This document shows, in pieces, positions 27,055 through 36,727 of a stretch of 64,000 bases of DNA (its first letter is position 1; each line of letters opens with the position of its first letter). Source of the DNA: Methylobacterium sp. SyP6R (GTDB lineage Bacteria; Pseudomonadota; Alphaproteobacteria; Rhizobiales; Beijerinckiaceae); NCBI RefSeq assembly GCF_019216885.1, contig NZ_JAAQRC020000001.1, positions 6,123,501-6,187,500 of the forward strand, read 5' to 3'. A model generated the notes under the pieces. It saw only the letters and a list, made by a program, of their open reading frames with translations. It was not told the DNA's origin and made no database searches. The position numbers were made by a program, and so were the translations under genes.

Positions 27055-29280
27055 GTGCCCGAGAACCGGCCCACCAACCGGCTGACCCAGCTCCGGACCC
27101 GCCTGTCCCACGGGATGCTCGGCTTCGACGCCTGGATGAACGACGGCCTCTACAAGGGCGGGCGCGCGTTCGGCGAGGCCTATGGCCGCTACGCCGAGAA
27201 GATCCAGCGGCGCTTCCGGGTCACCGGCGTCAAGCGCCTCGCCCTCGACCTCACGAGCGAGGCGGTCACGCTCGGGCTCGCCGGCGGCGTGGTGATGCTG
27301 ACGCTCGCCCAATCGGCCTTCAACACGACCAGCGAGAACTGGCTCAAGGCGCCGGACCTCGCCGTGACCTTCCTCGACCGCTACGGCACCGAGGTCGGGC
27401 GGCGCGGCATCAAGCACGACGATTCGCTGCGCATCGACGAATTTCCCGACATTCTCATCAAGGCGCTGATCTCGACCGAGGACCGGCGCTTCTACGAGCA
27501 TTGGGGCATCGACCCGATCGGGACGCTCCGCGCCGTCACCGTGAACGCGCGCGGCGGCGGCCACGTCCAGGGCGGCTCCTCGCTGACCCAGCAACTCGCC
27601 AAGAACCTGTTCCTGTCGAACGAGCGCTCGCTCGAGCGCAAGGTCAACGAGGCGTTCCTGGCCCTCTGGCTCGAATGCCACCTGACCAAGAACGAGATCC
27701 TGAAGCTCTACCTCGACCGGGCCTATATGGGCGGCGGCACCTTCGGGGCGGCGGCCGCGGCGGATTACTATTTCGGCAAGAACCTCAAGGACATCACCCT
27801 GCCGGAAGCCGCCATGCTGGCCGGCCTGTTCAAGGCGCCGACGAAATACGCGCCCCACGTCAACCTGCCGGCGGCCCGCGCCCGGGCGGCGGACGTGCTG
27901 CACAACATGGTCGAGGCCGGCTACCTGACGGAGGGCCAGATCCAGTCGGCCCTGCGCAACCCGGCGACCCCGGTGACCCGCTCGCGCGACATCAGCGCCG
28001 ACTACTACCTCGACTGGGCCTTCAACGAGATCAAGAAGCTCGTCGACGAGGGCAAGCTGAAGAAGGAGCGGGTGCTGGTCGTGAAGACCCCGCTCGACCT
28101 CGCGATCCAGAAGCGGGCCGACCAGGCGGTGGAGAACGTCCTGCGCCAGTTCGGCGACGCCTTCGACGTCGAGCAGGCCGCCCTGGTCACCATGGATCCG
28201 GATGGCGCCGTACGGGCGATGGTCGGCGGGGCCGATTACGGCCAGAGCCAGTTCAACCGCGCCACCGACGCTTTGCGCCAGCCCGGCTCGTCGTTCAAGC
28301 CCTACGTCTACGCCGCAGGCCTGGCCACCGGCCAGTGGCGGCCCGACAGCAAGGTCGTCGACCGGCCGGTCTGCATCGGCAACTGGTGCCCGGCGAATTA
28401 CGGCCGCTCGTTCGCCGGCACGGTGCCGCTCTGGGTCGCGGTGGCGAAATCGATCAACACCATCCCGGTGCAGTTCTCGATCGCCATGGGCAAGCAGCTC
28501 GGCGAGACCCACGACGCCCGCGCCGCCAAGCTCGGCCGGGCCAAGATCATCGAGCTCGCCCACAAGATGGGCATCACCTCGAACCTGGTCGATTCGGTGT
28601 CGCTGCCGATCGGCTCGGCCGAGGTGACGGTGATCGACCAGGCCGCCGGCTACTCGGTCTTCGCCAATGGCGGCAAGCGGGCCAAGCCCTACGCGGCGAC
28701 CGAGATCCGCACCGGCGCCGGCGAGGTGATCTACCGCCACGACACCAGCGAGGCGCCCCCCGAGCAGCTGCTCTCGACCCGGGTCGTCGCCGACATGAAC
28801 TACATGCTCAACAAGGTCGTCGACGAGGGCACCGGCCGCAAGGCGGCGATCGAGGGCGTGCGCACCGCCGGCAAGTCCGGCACCACCAACGCCTACCGCG
28901 ACGCCTGGTTCGTCGGCTATACCGGCAACCTCGTGACCGCGGTCTGGTACGGCAACGACGACCATTCCTCGACCAAGAACCTGACCGGCGGCTCGCTGCC
29001 GGCGATCACCTTCCACGAGGTGATGGCCCCGGCCCACCAGGGCATCGAGATCAAGCCCCTGCCCGGCTTCGACTCCGACAAGGCCGGCGCCCGCACCGCG
29101 CAAGGTCCCGCCCCGACCACGCCGCCGCCCGGCGCGCCGGCCGGCGCCCTGTCGCGCCGCTCCTTCGAGGTGCTGGGGGGACTGGGGAGCCTGTTCCGCT
29201 CGGTCGAGAGCCCCCCACCGGGACGGGCGGCGTTCAACGTGATCGACCGGACCGGCTCGCCCGGCAGTTCCTCGAACTAG
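27055..29280 (+). CDS. Class A penicillin-binding protein (PBP1A family)
   Basis: This bifunctional enzyme polymerises glycan strands and cross-links peptides in the periplasm. The 741-residue protein has a cytoplasmic N-terminus, a membrane segment at about 75-95, a GT51 glycosyltransferase domain with the catalytic Glu142 in [12 protein letters not shown] and the [14 protein letters not shown] motif, and a transpeptidase domain. The latter has the SxxK motif at Ser412-Lys415 (GSSFKP), an SxN motif (KSIN) and KSGTT at 607-611. The C-terminus is Pro-rich. It starts with GTG at 27055, and the gene is divergent from the ycgN-like gene. A family 3 repeat follows directly after the stop. Confidence 0.95.
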   Translation: MPENRPTNRLTQLRTRLSHGMLGFDAWMNDGLYKGGRAFGEAYGRYAEKIQRRFRVTGVKRLALDLTSEAVTLGLAGGVVMLTLAQSAFNTTSENWLKAPDLAVTFLDRYGTEVGRRGIKHDDSLRIDEFPDILIKALISTEDRRFYEHWGIDPIGTLRAVTVNARGGGHVQGGSSLTQQLAKNLFLSNERSLERKVNEAFLALWLECHLTKNEILKLYLDRAYMGGGTFGAAAAADYYFGKNLKDITLPEAAMLAGLFKAPTKYAPHVNLPAARARAADVLHNMVEAGYLTEGQIQSALRNPATPVTRSRDISADYYLDWAFNEIKKLVDEGKLKKERVLVVKTPLDLAIQKRADQAVENVLRQFGDAFDVEQAALVTMDPDGAVRAMVGGADYGQSQFNRATDALRQPGSSFKPYVYAAGLATGQWRPDSKVVDRPVCIGNWCPANYGRSFAGTVPLWVAVAKSINTIPVQFSIAMGKQLGETHDARAAKLGRAKIIELAHKMGITSNLVDSVSLPIGSAEVTVIDQAAGYSVFANGGKRAKPYAATEIRTGAGEVIYRHDTSEAPPEQLLSTRVVADMNYMLNKVVDEGTGRKAAIEGVRTAGKSGTTNAYRDAWFVGYTGNLVTAVWYGNDDHSSTKNLTGGSLPAITFHEVMAPAHQGIEIKPLPGFDSDKAGARTAQGPAPTTPPPGAPAGALSRRSFEVLGGLGSLFRSVESPPPGRAAFNVIDRTGSPGSSSN

Positions 29281-29281
29281 T

Positions 29282-29378
29282 GCATTTTCCGACGACGTGG
29301 AAACCGTTCGTCGCAGAAAATGCGACAAGACAAAGACTTGGAGAGCTTCGCGATTGCAGCGCGATCGTGAAGTGCTCT
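29282..29378 (-). repeat. Repeat family 3, intact inverted copy
   Basis: GCATTTTCCGACGA / TCGTCGCAGAAAATGC forms a hairpin at 29282-29323, directly after the PBP stop codon. It is followed by a GACAAGACAAAGACTT linker and a second unit ending in GCTCT at 29378. The reverse complement matches 58664-58762 closely. It may serve as the terminator of the PBP gene. Confidence 0.7.
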
Positions 29379-29509
29379 AGAGCGGCAGGACCCGCACGGG
29401 CGCGCCCGACCGTGGTGGCCCGTCTCGATCAGGCCGGCCTGCGCGTGTCGGGTGCCGCGGCAACCCGCATCACGAAAAACCACCCGCGACGGATCCGGAA
29501 CAGACGACG

Positions 29510-30241
29510 ATGGCCTTCACCCACTGGCATTCCGGCCCCCCATACTTCGATTTCATCGCCAGGGTCACGCGCGCCAAGAATGCGAGGGGCTATCTCGAAG
29601 TCGGCGTCCGGGACGGCACGACACTGTCGCGGATCGACTGCCCGAGCATCGGCGTCGATCCGGCCTTCCAGCTCGGCGGCAACGTCATCGGGAAAAAGAC
29701 GAATCTTCATCTCTACCAGATGACGAGCGACGAATTTTTTCGTGATTACGAACCGAGCAAGATCATCAATGCGCCGATCGATGTAATTTTCTTGGATGGG
29801 CTGCACCAGTTCGAATACCTGCTGCGCGACTTCATCAACAGCGAGAAGGCGGCACATCGCAACAGTCTGATCATGCTGGACGATTGCCTGCCCGCCAATG
29901 CCGAGATGACCGAGCGCACCCACAACCCGGAAGGACGCGCGAACCGGGATCTGGCGGGATGGTGGACCGGCGATGTCTGGAAGCTGCTGCCGATCCTGGA
30001 AAAATACCGCCCCGACCTGCGCGTGACCGCTGTCGACGTGCGCCCGACGGGCAATATCTGCATCACCAACCTGGATCCGTCCTCGACGATCCTGGAGCGG
30101 AACTACTACGCCATCATCGACGAATATCGCGGGATCGAGATGGACGATGCGCTCTGCGCGCGCTTCTACGAAGGCCGCACGATCATCAAGGCCGAGAGCA
30201 TCCTTCACGGATTCGAGGCGTCGCTGTTCGTCGGTGCCTGA
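29510..30241 (+). CDS. Class I SAM-dependent methyltransferase-like protein
   Basis: The 243-residue protein has the cofactor-binding motif YLEVGVRDGTTLSRI at about residues 28-42 and the DVIFLDGLHQFEYLLRDF strand-loop at about 90-107, typical of the Methyltransf_24 type found in glycan and natural product clusters. LIMLDDCLP at about 118-126 is the corresponding acidic strand. It probably methylates a sugar or a surface-linked acceptor; the acceptor is unknown. It lies upstream of a GT61 glycosyltransferase gene in the same direction (gap 234 bases) and convergent beyond that with an FkbH-like gene. The local composition is a little less GC-rich than the flanks. Confidence 0.8.
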   Translation: MAFTHWHSGPPYFDFIARVTRAKNARGYLEVGVRDGTTLSRIDCPSIGVDPAFQLGGNVIGKKTNLHLYQMTSDEFFRDYEPSKIINAPIDVIFLDGLHQFEYLLRDFINSEKAAHRNSLIMLDDCLPANAEMTERTHNPEGRANRDLAGWWTGDVWKLLPILEKYRPDLRVTAVDVRPTGNICITNLDPSSTILERNYYAIIDEYRGIEMDDALCARFYEGRTIIKAESILHGFEASLFVGA

Positions 30242-30475
30242 GCTGCGACGGCCGCCATCCATCGAGCTGACGGCGATGCCCCACCGAGGATCGGGATCGC
30301 GCCCTCGCGGCTTCGCATCCGGCAAGCCCACCCCGCCGGCGGCAACAGTTCGATGCAGTCGACAAGCGGCACGGAACGCTGTGGCAAGCCTATTCACAGT
30401 CTCGGGCCAGGCGGCTACGTCCGGGTGTCGCCGGGCTCCCGAGACGCCCCGGCTCGAAACGATTCAAGTGGCGAC
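30242..30475. other. Intergenic region before the GT61 gene
   Basis: This stretch of 234 bases shows no conserved gene. An in-frame ATG at 30353 could extend the GT61 protein by 41 residues, but that extension has no family resemblance. Confidence 0.4.
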
Positions 30476-32026
30476 ATGCACGCTCTTCTCAAAACGCTGA
30501 AACGCGCCGTGACGCTCGCGACCGGGGGCGGTTCGCATCCGTCAGAGCCCCCCATGATCATGCGTGAGGAGGGCGTTCTCGTCCATCGACTTCCGGCGAA
30601 TACATCCGGCGCCGTCCATTTCGCACACACCATCACGTGCGATAATATCGACACGCAAAAGTCGTATACCGTCTCAGCATCGATCTATATTCCGCAGGGC
30701 TTCGCCGGAAAATCGATCGACCTTTCGTTGTATGGCTACCGTACGGTATCCGGTACACCCGTCGATCTGAACAAGCGGGATGCCTGGCAGCATGTCTCGG
30801 CGACCGCCGAGATCCCGCCCCATCAACACGGTCTCGTTCCCGCTCTGACCGTCGACCACGACGGGACGCAGCCATCGTCGATCTACTCGAAGGACTGGCG
30901 ACTCGTCAGTGCCCCGAGGCGACGATCGTTCAAGCACGTCACGTGCGCGGAGCTCGCAGCGATCAGTCCGGACGCGCGGATCATCGGCGATATCCCCGAT
31001 GTCAGCGTGCCGGTGACTCCGATCCGTTACGGGCAGACGACGAAGCCGGATTTTCCGGTCGTCGAATATCCCCCCGACGGCTGGACCCCCCGCACCATGG
31101 AGTTCCGCGACCAGAAGGTCTACGAGCTTCACGGCGCCGTCATTCACGGTGAAGAGGGCATCGTGACCGTCGGCGATCACGTCCTCGAAGAGACATATCT
31201 TCTCGCCTCGCTCGACAAGATCAAGCTGCGGTGGGCCGGTGACGGAACCGCCAGCTTCGAATGCACCGAGCCTACCGGCATCATCAGCAAAGGCTCGCAT
31301 CATTTCTCGGGGTATCCCGGCAATCGCAACTACGCACATTGGATGGTCGACATTCTGCCGTCGATCGAGACGCCTGCGACGAGCGGCGATTCAGCTCTGA
31401 TCCTGCCGGAACTGTATCATCACTGGCAGTCTGCGACATTGGACATGGTGGACACCGATCATGTCCGCGTGCTGCTCAAGGGCGAGCAGACGGTCCGATG
31501 CGAAAAGCTGACCATCAGCTACATGCGGCTGGTCGATTCAGGCCATTGGCCGCATCCGAGCCGGCTCGCCGTCGCCAGCCGGATCACCGCCCATGTGAAC
31601 CCCGATCCGGCGGCCCGCCGCAGGATCTACATCAGCCGCCGTGACTCGGGCGCCCGCAGGATGGTGAACGAGGCGGAGATCATCGCCCTCGCCGAGGAGT
31701 TCGGCTTCGAAATCCTGACTCTGACCGGCATGCCGATCGCGGAGCAGATCCGTGCCTTCGCCGAGGCCGAGATCGTGCTCGGATCGCACGGCGCCGGCCT
31801 GTCGAACGTGATCTTCTGTCGCGACGGCACGATCTTCTGCGAGATGCTCGTCGACGGCTACGTTCAGTGGTCGATGCGCCGTCTGGCTAGTGTTCTTCCC
31901 CTGAGATACGGCTGTGCGATCGGGCGCGAGATCGGCTCCGAGGCCAACCAGCACGACAAGCAGTGGCGGATCGATCCCGACCGCGTCAGGGAGATGGTGC
32001 AGGCAGCCCTCGCCGACATCCCGTGA
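30476..32026 (+). CDS. Glycosyltransferase family 61 protein
   Basis: The 516-residue protein carries an N-terminal beta-rich region of about 150 residues that may bind carbohydrate (YTVSASIYIPQGFAGKSIDL), followed by a GT61 (formerly DUF563) domain. Diagnostic segments are GNRNYAHWMVDILPSIE (about 280-296), RRRIYISRRDSGARRMVNEA (about 380-400) and EIVLGSHGAGLSNVIFC (about 431-447). GT61 enzymes transfer xylose, GlcNAc or related sugars; the donor is not readable here. I chose the ATG at 30476; an ATG at 30353 is an alternative. The neighbouring methyltransferase and FkbH-like genes suggest a surface glycan or glycolipid pathway. Confidence 0.82.
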   Translation: MHALLKTLKRAVTLATGGGSHPSEPPMIMREEGVLVHRLPANTSGAVHFAHTITCDNIDTQKSYTVSASIYIPQGFAGKSIDLSLYGYRTVSGTPVDLNKRDAWQHVSATAEIPPHQHGLVPALTVDHDGTQPSSIYSKDWRLVSAPRRRSFKHVTCAELAAISPDARIIGDIPDVSVPVTPIRYGQTTKPDFPVVEYPPDGWTPRTMEFRDQKVYELHGAVIHGEEGIVTVGDHVLEETYLLASLDKIKLRWAGDGTASFECTEPTGIISKGSHHFSGYPGNRNYAHWMVDILPSIETPATSGDSALILPELYHHWQSATLDMVDTDHVRVLLKGEQTVRCEKLTISYMRLVDSGHWPHPSRLAVASRITAHVNPDPAARRRIYISRRDSGARRMVNEAEIIALAEEFGFEILTLTGMPIAEQIRAFAEAEIVLGSHGAGLSNVIFCRDGTIFCEMLVDGYVQWSMRRLASVLPLRYGCAIGREIGSEANQHDKQWRIDPDRVREMVQAALADIP

Positions 32027-32071
32027 TCGCGACGGACGGGTCCGGGACCGCGCCCGGACCTCGCCGGTTTG

Positions 32072-34015
32072 TCACCCGTCGGTGACCTCGATGCGGACAT
32101 GCGGGCTGACGCGCGGGGCCGTGCCGGGCGCCAGGGCGTAGTGCAGCCTCTGGCTCCCCGCTTCCACGAACTGGCAGCGCTTGAACACGTCGCGGCACGG
32201 CGTGTTGGAGTTGGTCTCGACGATCTGCCCCTCGATGGTGGAGGCGCCCCGGTCGCGACGCAGGACCGCGACGATGTGAGCCATGACTGCCGTCTCGATC
32301 TCCATTCCCAGCACGCGGCAACTCATGACGAATTGCTGGATTCGGCTCTCCCGGGTGAAGACGACCCCGACCGTTCCGTATTCGGTGAATCTGTCCTTGA
32401 CGCTGAAGGCGTGGATCGTGCCGCCGCTCTCGAAGTAGGCCCGATAATCCTCCAGCCCCCAACGGATGCCGGTCGTATTGAACTGGTTCGTCTTGTTGAC
32501 GAGCTCGAAGATGCGAGAAAATGTCCGATGCCCGTGATCCGCGACCTCCCAGATCGAGAGGGTCGAGCCCAGTCCCGAGAGGAAATCCTCCCGCGACATG
32601 CTGGCCCTCTCCTCCTCGCGGGCGAATTGCTGCCTGAGCATCTGCTCGCGGCGCTGCGATTCGCTGCTCCGCTTGGCGATCTGCGTTTCGGGCGACCACA
32701 GCAGGATGCGGCGGATGACGAAGGGATCGGACCCGATCGTGCGGATGCCGGGCAGCGCCGCCTTCACGGATTCGCGTTCGACCGGATTGTCGTCGACGAA
32801 CACCGCGCTCGCCGGCGTCAGCGACAGTTTCTGGAGGATCGCCCGGATGTTCTCCGCCTTCGGCTCCCAGTTGATGCCGGCCGCCACGAAGTCGGAGAAC
32901 TTCACGAAGGGCGGCTGAACGGCGTCGTCCCATTTCTGCTCGACCAGGTGCTGGTCGTTCTTCGAGGCGATCGCCGTCATGATGCCGCGCCGTCGCAGAT
33001 GATGCACCGCCTCCCAGAGTCCGAGCGGCCACCCGTCCGAGTAGGGCCACTTCTCTCCGGGTTGATAATGCTCGACCAGTTGACCGCGCCACAGGGTGTT
33101 ATCGAGGTCGAAGATGACGACCTTGACCATATCGATCTGCTTGAAGGATCGATACATGGCCTCGATCTGGCGAAACACTGTCCGGAAGAATTCCTCGGTC
33201 CTGTTCTCGTAGGTCGTGCCGAGATCGGGAATCGGCTCGATGCGGCCCGGATCCGGCGCCGTCCAGTAGGGCATGTGCTCGTGCCCGGACCAGTCCGGGT
33301 AGATCACCGAACCATGGGTCGAGAACACGATCGCGTCATCGAGGAAGTACCGCTTGCCGACTGAGGCGGCGATCGATTCGATATCCGCCACGAACATGTT
33401 GGCATAGCATCGCGCCGTCTCGGATAGATATTTATTCAATTCAGATACAACAAAACAAAGATCGCTATCGCCATTTTCGTCGTAGAGACTTGCCGATATA
33501 TGTCGTTGTGGCACAACGAAATTCGACAACAATGTCAAAATGCCGGTCTGTAGATTGTATTTTATGGCATTTTCGAGCATCCGATCGATGTTCGCCTTGC
33601 CGAGCGCGATCCAGTCGACAGGCGATCGTGAGAGTTCGGCATCGACCTGCCGGAGCGCCGCGTCGGTGAGGACGGATCGCAGCGGCAACTGAATGTATTG
33701 CAGGTCGAAGTGACCGATCTCATCGTCGTCCTTCTCAGGAAGTTCAGCCGCGTTGTTGAAAAGAATGTAATCTATTTTACTTTCTTTATATAGATCCCTG
33801 AGACGGATGACATACGCCTCTGACAGGCACGATCCAATGAACAGAATATTGGGATATTGGATCGGCGTGACTTCCAGGTCCCTGGGAAACAAAAAATCCG
33901 CCGCATCCATGACCTGGTATCCCTTCAGTGATCCGTACAAACTCGGTGCTGCAGAGAATCCGACCTGCCCTGCTCTCACTCTCGGAGCGGTCACAGTCTC
34001 CTTCAGATCGGCCAT
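32072..34015 (-). CDS. FkbH-like HAD-IIIC family protein
   Basis: The 647-residue protein has an N-terminal SGNH-like region (NILFIGSCLSEAYVIRLR at about 55-72), a central HAD-IIIC phosphatase-like domain beginning with VVIFDLDNTLWRGQ (nucleophile-position Asp303, Asp305) and a C-terminal acetyltransferase-like region (about 500-610). FkbH proteins load glyceryl units onto acyl carrier proteins in polyketide synthesis; longer homologues occur in surface-polysaccharide clusters. No acyl carrier protein or polyketide synthase is nearby. It is convergent with the GT61 gene (stops 45 bases apart). The 5' third (33.4-33.9 kb) is AT-richer than the rest, which suggests mosaic ancestry. Confidence 0.85.
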   Translation of the reverse strand: MADLKETVTAPRVRAGQVGFSAAPSLYGSLKGYQVMDAADFLFPRDLEVTPIQYPNILFIGSCLSEAYVIRLRDLYKESKIDYILFNNAAELPEKDDDEIGHFDLQYIQLPLRSVLTDAALRQVDAELSRSPVDWIALGKANIDRMLENAIKYNLQTGILTLLSNFVVPQRHISASLYDENGDSDLCFVVSELNKYLSETARCYANMFVADIESIAASVGKRYFLDDAIVFSTHGSVIYPDWSGHEHMPYWTAPDPGRIEPIPDLGTTYENRTEEFFRTVFRQIEAMYRSFKQIDMVKVVIFDLDNTLWRGQLVEHYQPGEKWPYSDGWPLGLWEAVHHLRRRGIMTAIASKNDQHLVEQKWDDAVQPPFVKFSDFVAAGINWEPKAENIRAILQKLSLTPASAVFVDDNPVERESVKAALPGIRTIGSDPFVIRRILLWSPETQIAKRSSESQRREQMLRQQFAREEERASMSREDFLSGLGSTLSIWEVADHGHRTFSRIFELVNKTNQFNTTGIRWGLEDYRAYFESGGTIHAFSVKDRFTEYGTVGVVFTRESRIQQFVMSCRVLGMEIETAVMAHIVAVLRRDRGASTIEGQIVETNSNTPCRDVFKRCQFVEAGSQRLHYALAPGTAPRVSPHVRIEVTDG

Positions 34016-34270
34016 TCGCGGGCGTCGATGCCCCCATCTGGTCGCCCTCCCTGCTCTAGCGGAGGCTGAAAGGGTGCGTCCAGATGCGGCGCCGTTTCGC
34101 ACGCCGTCCCGATGGCCGCATCGAGGTCGGCCCGAGCCGGAATCTCGGCACCGCACCCTGGCCGGGGCGCGGGAGCCCGGGCATTGCCCCGCGCTCCCCG
34201 TCGGGGAACGCAGAGGTTCGGAAAAAACCCGTTCGGCCCCGGCCCGACCTGAGCTAGACACGGGCCCACG

Positions 34271-34981
34271 ATGCTGATCGAGAAAGCCGCCCTTCCGGCC
34301 TCCGGGCGCGCCCCGTCCCCCGGCCTTCACCTCCCGCCCCGGCTCCTGCGGAGGGCGCTCCGCCTGCGCCGGGTCGGGACCGTCGGGCTGGTGCTCTATG
34401 CCCTCGTGCTCGGCGCGGTGCTGGGCCTCGCCAGCGCCAACTGGGCGACACGGGGGCGCCCTCCCTTCGGGGGCGTCACCCTCAACGCCTGGACCGCCTG
34501 GCCGAAGATCGGGTCGCGGGACGCCGACCCCTACGTGCGGGCGATCCATGCCCGCACCGGCGAGATCCCGCTGGCGCTGGGCGAGGGCCTGCTGCTGACC
34601 GCGCTCACCGACGATGCCGGGCAGCGGCTCGATCCGTCCTGCCGCTACCGCATCGCCGGCGCCACGCCGCCGGCCCGGGCCTGGACCCTGACGGTGGAAC
34701 GCAGCCGCCATCCGAAGCCCGCCGACGCGCAGGCGACCAGGCCCCCGGCGGGTCCGCCGCCGCGCACCGGCTTCACCTCGACGGAGGTGCTGCGCGACCG
34801 CGACGGCCGCTTCTCGGTGATCGTGAGCCCGACCGTGCAGCCCGGCAACTGGCTGCCGATGCCGGAGGGCAACGGCTCGATCCGGCTGGTGCTGCGCCTC
34901 TACGACACGCCGGTGGCGGCGAGCACCGGCGTGCTCGAGCGCGAGGGCGTGCCCTCGATCACCCGGGAGGATTGCCCGTGA
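34271..34981 (+). CDS. DUF1214 domain-containing membrane protein
   Basis: The 236-residue protein has one N-terminal membrane segment at about 38-56 and a periplasmic domain of the DUF1214 type. Recognisable parts are TLNAWTAWPKIGSRDADPYV at about 68-88, the RYRIAG strand, FTSTEVLRDRDGRFSVIVSP, and the terminal NWLPMPEGNGSIRLVLRLY. DUF1214 and DUF1254 often occur together, sometimes fused; the function is not established. The stop overlaps the GTG of the next gene (GTGA), so the two are co-translated. Confidence 0.85.
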   Translation: MLIEKAALPASGRAPSPGLHLPPRLLRRALRLRRVGTVGLVLYALVLGAVLGLASANWATRGRPPFGGVTLNAWTAWPKIGSRDADPYVRAIHARTGEIPLALGEGLLLTALTDDAGQRLDPSCRYRIAGATPPARAWTLTVERSRHPKPADAQATRPPAGPPPRTGFTSTEVLRDRDGRFSVIVSPTVQPGNWLPMPEGNGSIRLVLRLYDTPVAASTGVLEREGVPSITREDCP

Positions 34982-35559
34982 CGCCCCTCGGCCGCTTCGT
35001 CCTCGCCACCCTGTGCGGCCTCGTGCTCGCCGGCCTCGTCCACGTCGCGACGGTGCTGGCGATCCCCTATCTCGCCGCCGGCGACGCCGTGGCGCGCTCG
35101 CGGGCGACGCTGTCCAACGACACCTCGGTGCTGGTCCACGCCGCCGAAGTCGGCGGTCCCGCCGAGCCGGCGGAAGGGTGGCTGCCACTGCCGGATCCGG
35201 CGGTGGCGGTCGGCGTCTGCGCCTACGACCTCGACGACGGTCCGGTGCGGATCACCGCCGAGACCGGCCCCCTGCTCGAGACGATCGCCCTGCACGGGCG
35301 CAGCGGCGCCTACTACGCCATCACCGACCAGGCCGCCTTGCGCGGCACGGTCGAGCTCGTGATCATGACCAAGCGCCAGTTCGACGAGGCGCTCGCCAGC
35401 GCCGACGAGGACGAGCGCAACCGCGACGTGCGCATCATCGCGCCGAACCGGCAGGGCTTCGTCAGCGTGCGGGTGCTGGCCGCCCTGCCGAGCCAGCAGG
35501 CTCAGGCCAACGAGGCCGCCCGCTCGGTCTCCTGCACCATCGACGGGCCGGACGAGTAG
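34978..35559 (+). CDS. DUF1254 domain-containing protein
   Basis: The 193-residue protein starts at GTG 34978, overlapping the DUF1214 gene stop by 4 bases. It has a membrane or signal segment (LATLCGLVLAGLVHVATVLA) and a short DUF1254-type periplasmic domain containing PDPAVAVGVCAYDLDDGPVR and YYAITDQAALRGTVELVIMT. It ends with a single Cys region (SVSCTIDG). In related bacteria the pair is conserved as a unit, and a complex at the membrane is plausible but not shown. Confidence 0.82.
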   Translation: MTPLGRFVLATLCGLVLAGLVHVATVLAIPYLAAGDAVARSRATLSNDTSVLVHAAEVGGPAEPAEGWLPLPDPAVAVGVCAYDLDDGPVRITAETGPLLETIALHGRSGAYYAITDQAALRGTVELVIMTKRQFDEALASADEDERNRDVRIIAPNRQGFVSVRVLAALPSQQAQANEAARSVSCTIDGPDE

Positions 35560-35600
35560 GTAGAGACGCCCGTGCGGGCGTCGCGATCAGCCTGCACCTC

Positions 35601-35728
35601 TCATATGGTTTCCGATTGATCGCTTCGCGATGCGGAAACCGGCTTCGCTCAGGCGTGTGAAGCCTACGGCTTCACCGCGCAGGCTGGTGATACGGCGTCC
35701 GGAAGGAATCCTCCGGACGCCGTATCAT
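35601..35728 (-). repeat. Repeat family 2, inverted copy 2
   Basis: The reverse complement repeats the order of copy 1 at 17248-17356. It has the 13-bp stem built on ACGGCGTCCGGA, a CCAGCC(T/C)GCGCGG linker, GCTTCACACGCCTGAGCGAAG and the GGTTTCCG...CGGAAACC unit. One end overlaps the last codon of the lipoprotein gene, so the TGA stop at 35725-35727 lies in the repeat. Confidence 0.75.
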
Positions 35729-36504
35729 CCCTTGCGCACCAGCACCACCGGGCCGGGCTCGGGCGGCACGAGGCCGCAGCGCATCTCGGCATCCGGCGGC
35801 AGCAGCGGATCGAGCAGGTGCCGGCGCGAGTCCAGGAAGGCGAGGGAGCGCTCGGTCGCGATCGCCTCCTCCTCGGGAGCGGCCACCAGCAGGTGCTCGA
35901 GGGCGTAGCGGTAGGAGGCGGAGCGCGCCCCGGTCTCCAGCCGCACCCAGGCGATGAGGCAGCGGTTCTCGGCCACCCGCATCGCGGCGCTGCGCACGTC
36001 GCGGTCGTCGAGGGTGGTGATGAAGGGCAGGCTCTGGAGCCGCGTCAGGTCGGCCCGCACCACCCGCGCCGCCATCTCGGCGAAGGCCGGGATCAGGCGC
36101 CCATCGGCCACGAGGTCGTCGGAGAGACGCCGGTAGCGCGAGATCGCCGAGCGGAACGGCACGCCGGTGATCGCCTCGTAATAGGCGGCCGGGTCGGAGA
36201 GGCGCCAGCTCGCGGGCAGCACCCGGGCACGGGTGAGGTTGTCGAGGGCGGCATCGAACGCGCTGCGCTCCCGGGCCGGCATCAGGAAGCGCCAGGCGCG
36301 GTCGCGAAGTGCGCGCTCGTCCTCCGTGAAGGGAAACAGCGAGGCCGGCTCGCCGCGCTCATGCGCCGCGATGGTGCCGGCGGCATCGATCAGGCTGTTC
36401 CAGGCGGTCGGCGCCGGGCGGCCGAAATCGCCCTGCTGGGCACAGGCCGCCACCAGCGGCACGACGAGAAGGACGCGGGCGAGCGGCAGAGCGCGGTGCG
36501 GCAT
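35725..36504 (-). CDS. Putative lipoprotein, unknown function
   Basis: The 259-residue protein begins with a short signal sequence ending in a lipobox (VVPLVAAC, Cys at about residue 21), so it is probably an envelope lipoprotein. The mature part is mostly helical, with conserved-looking DERALRDRAWRFLMPARERS (about 61-80) and RVAENRCLIAWVRLETGARS (about 180-199). I do not recognise a named domain. The ATG at 36504 fits the lipobox position. It lies downstream of a 68-codon gene on the same strand (gap 16 bases), probably in one operon. Confidence 0.72.
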   Translation of the reverse strand: MPHRALPLARVLLVVPLVAACAQQGDFGRPAPTAWNSLIDAAGTIAAHERGEPASLFPFTEDERALRDRAWRFLMPARERSAFDAALDNLTRARVLPASWRLSDPAAYYEAITGVPFRSAISRYRRLSDDLVADGRLIPAFAEMAARVVRADLTRLQSLPFITTLDDRDVRSAAMRVAENRCLIAWVRLETGARSASYRYALEHLLVAAPEEEAIATERSLAFLDSRRHLLDPLLPPDAEMRCGLVPPEPGPVVLVRKG

Positions 36505-36520
36505 GGGGCGGCGCCGAGAT

Positions 36521-36727
36521 CTAGCGCCGGCAGCGCCGCTCGGGCGCGGGGCGGCCGGGCTCGGCGGGATCGGGCAGCCTCTCATAGCGCACTCCCGTGA
36601 ACAGAAGGATCGTGCCGCGGACCGCGTCCACGGAAGGGGAATCGGCCGGGCTGCCTGCGACGGAGCGCAGGCTCGCGACCGGGAACGGGATGACGTCCGC
36701 CGAGGGACGCCGCTGGTGGCCGACCAT
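36521..36727 (-). CDS. Small conserved-looking protein, unknown
   Basis: This 68-residue protein contains DAVRGTILLFTGVRYERLPD in its second half, a segment that looks like a genuine conserved core, and ends in a basic tail. The ATG at 36727 has a GGAGAG ribosome site 7 bases upstream. It is 16 bases ahead of the lipoprotein gene. The call rests on codon usage, the ribosome site and spacing; the function is unknown. Confidence 0.55.
   Translation of the reverse strand: MVGHQRRPSADVIPFPVASLRSVAGSPADSPSVDAVRGTILLFTGVRYERLPDPAEPGRPAPERRCRR

Noticed and set aside
26260..29328. Very long open frame on the minus strand (about 1000 codons) opposite the penicillin-binding protein gene
   Set aside because: Only its last 180 codons encode a recognisable protein (YcgN-like). 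The rest is the complement of a clear PBP1A gene and has no family sequence.
34016..35188. Upstream extension of the FkbH-like frame to 35188
   Set aside because: It runs antisense across the DUF1214/DUF1254 genes and is Arg/Gly-rich with no homology; the FkbH-like family start fits 34015.
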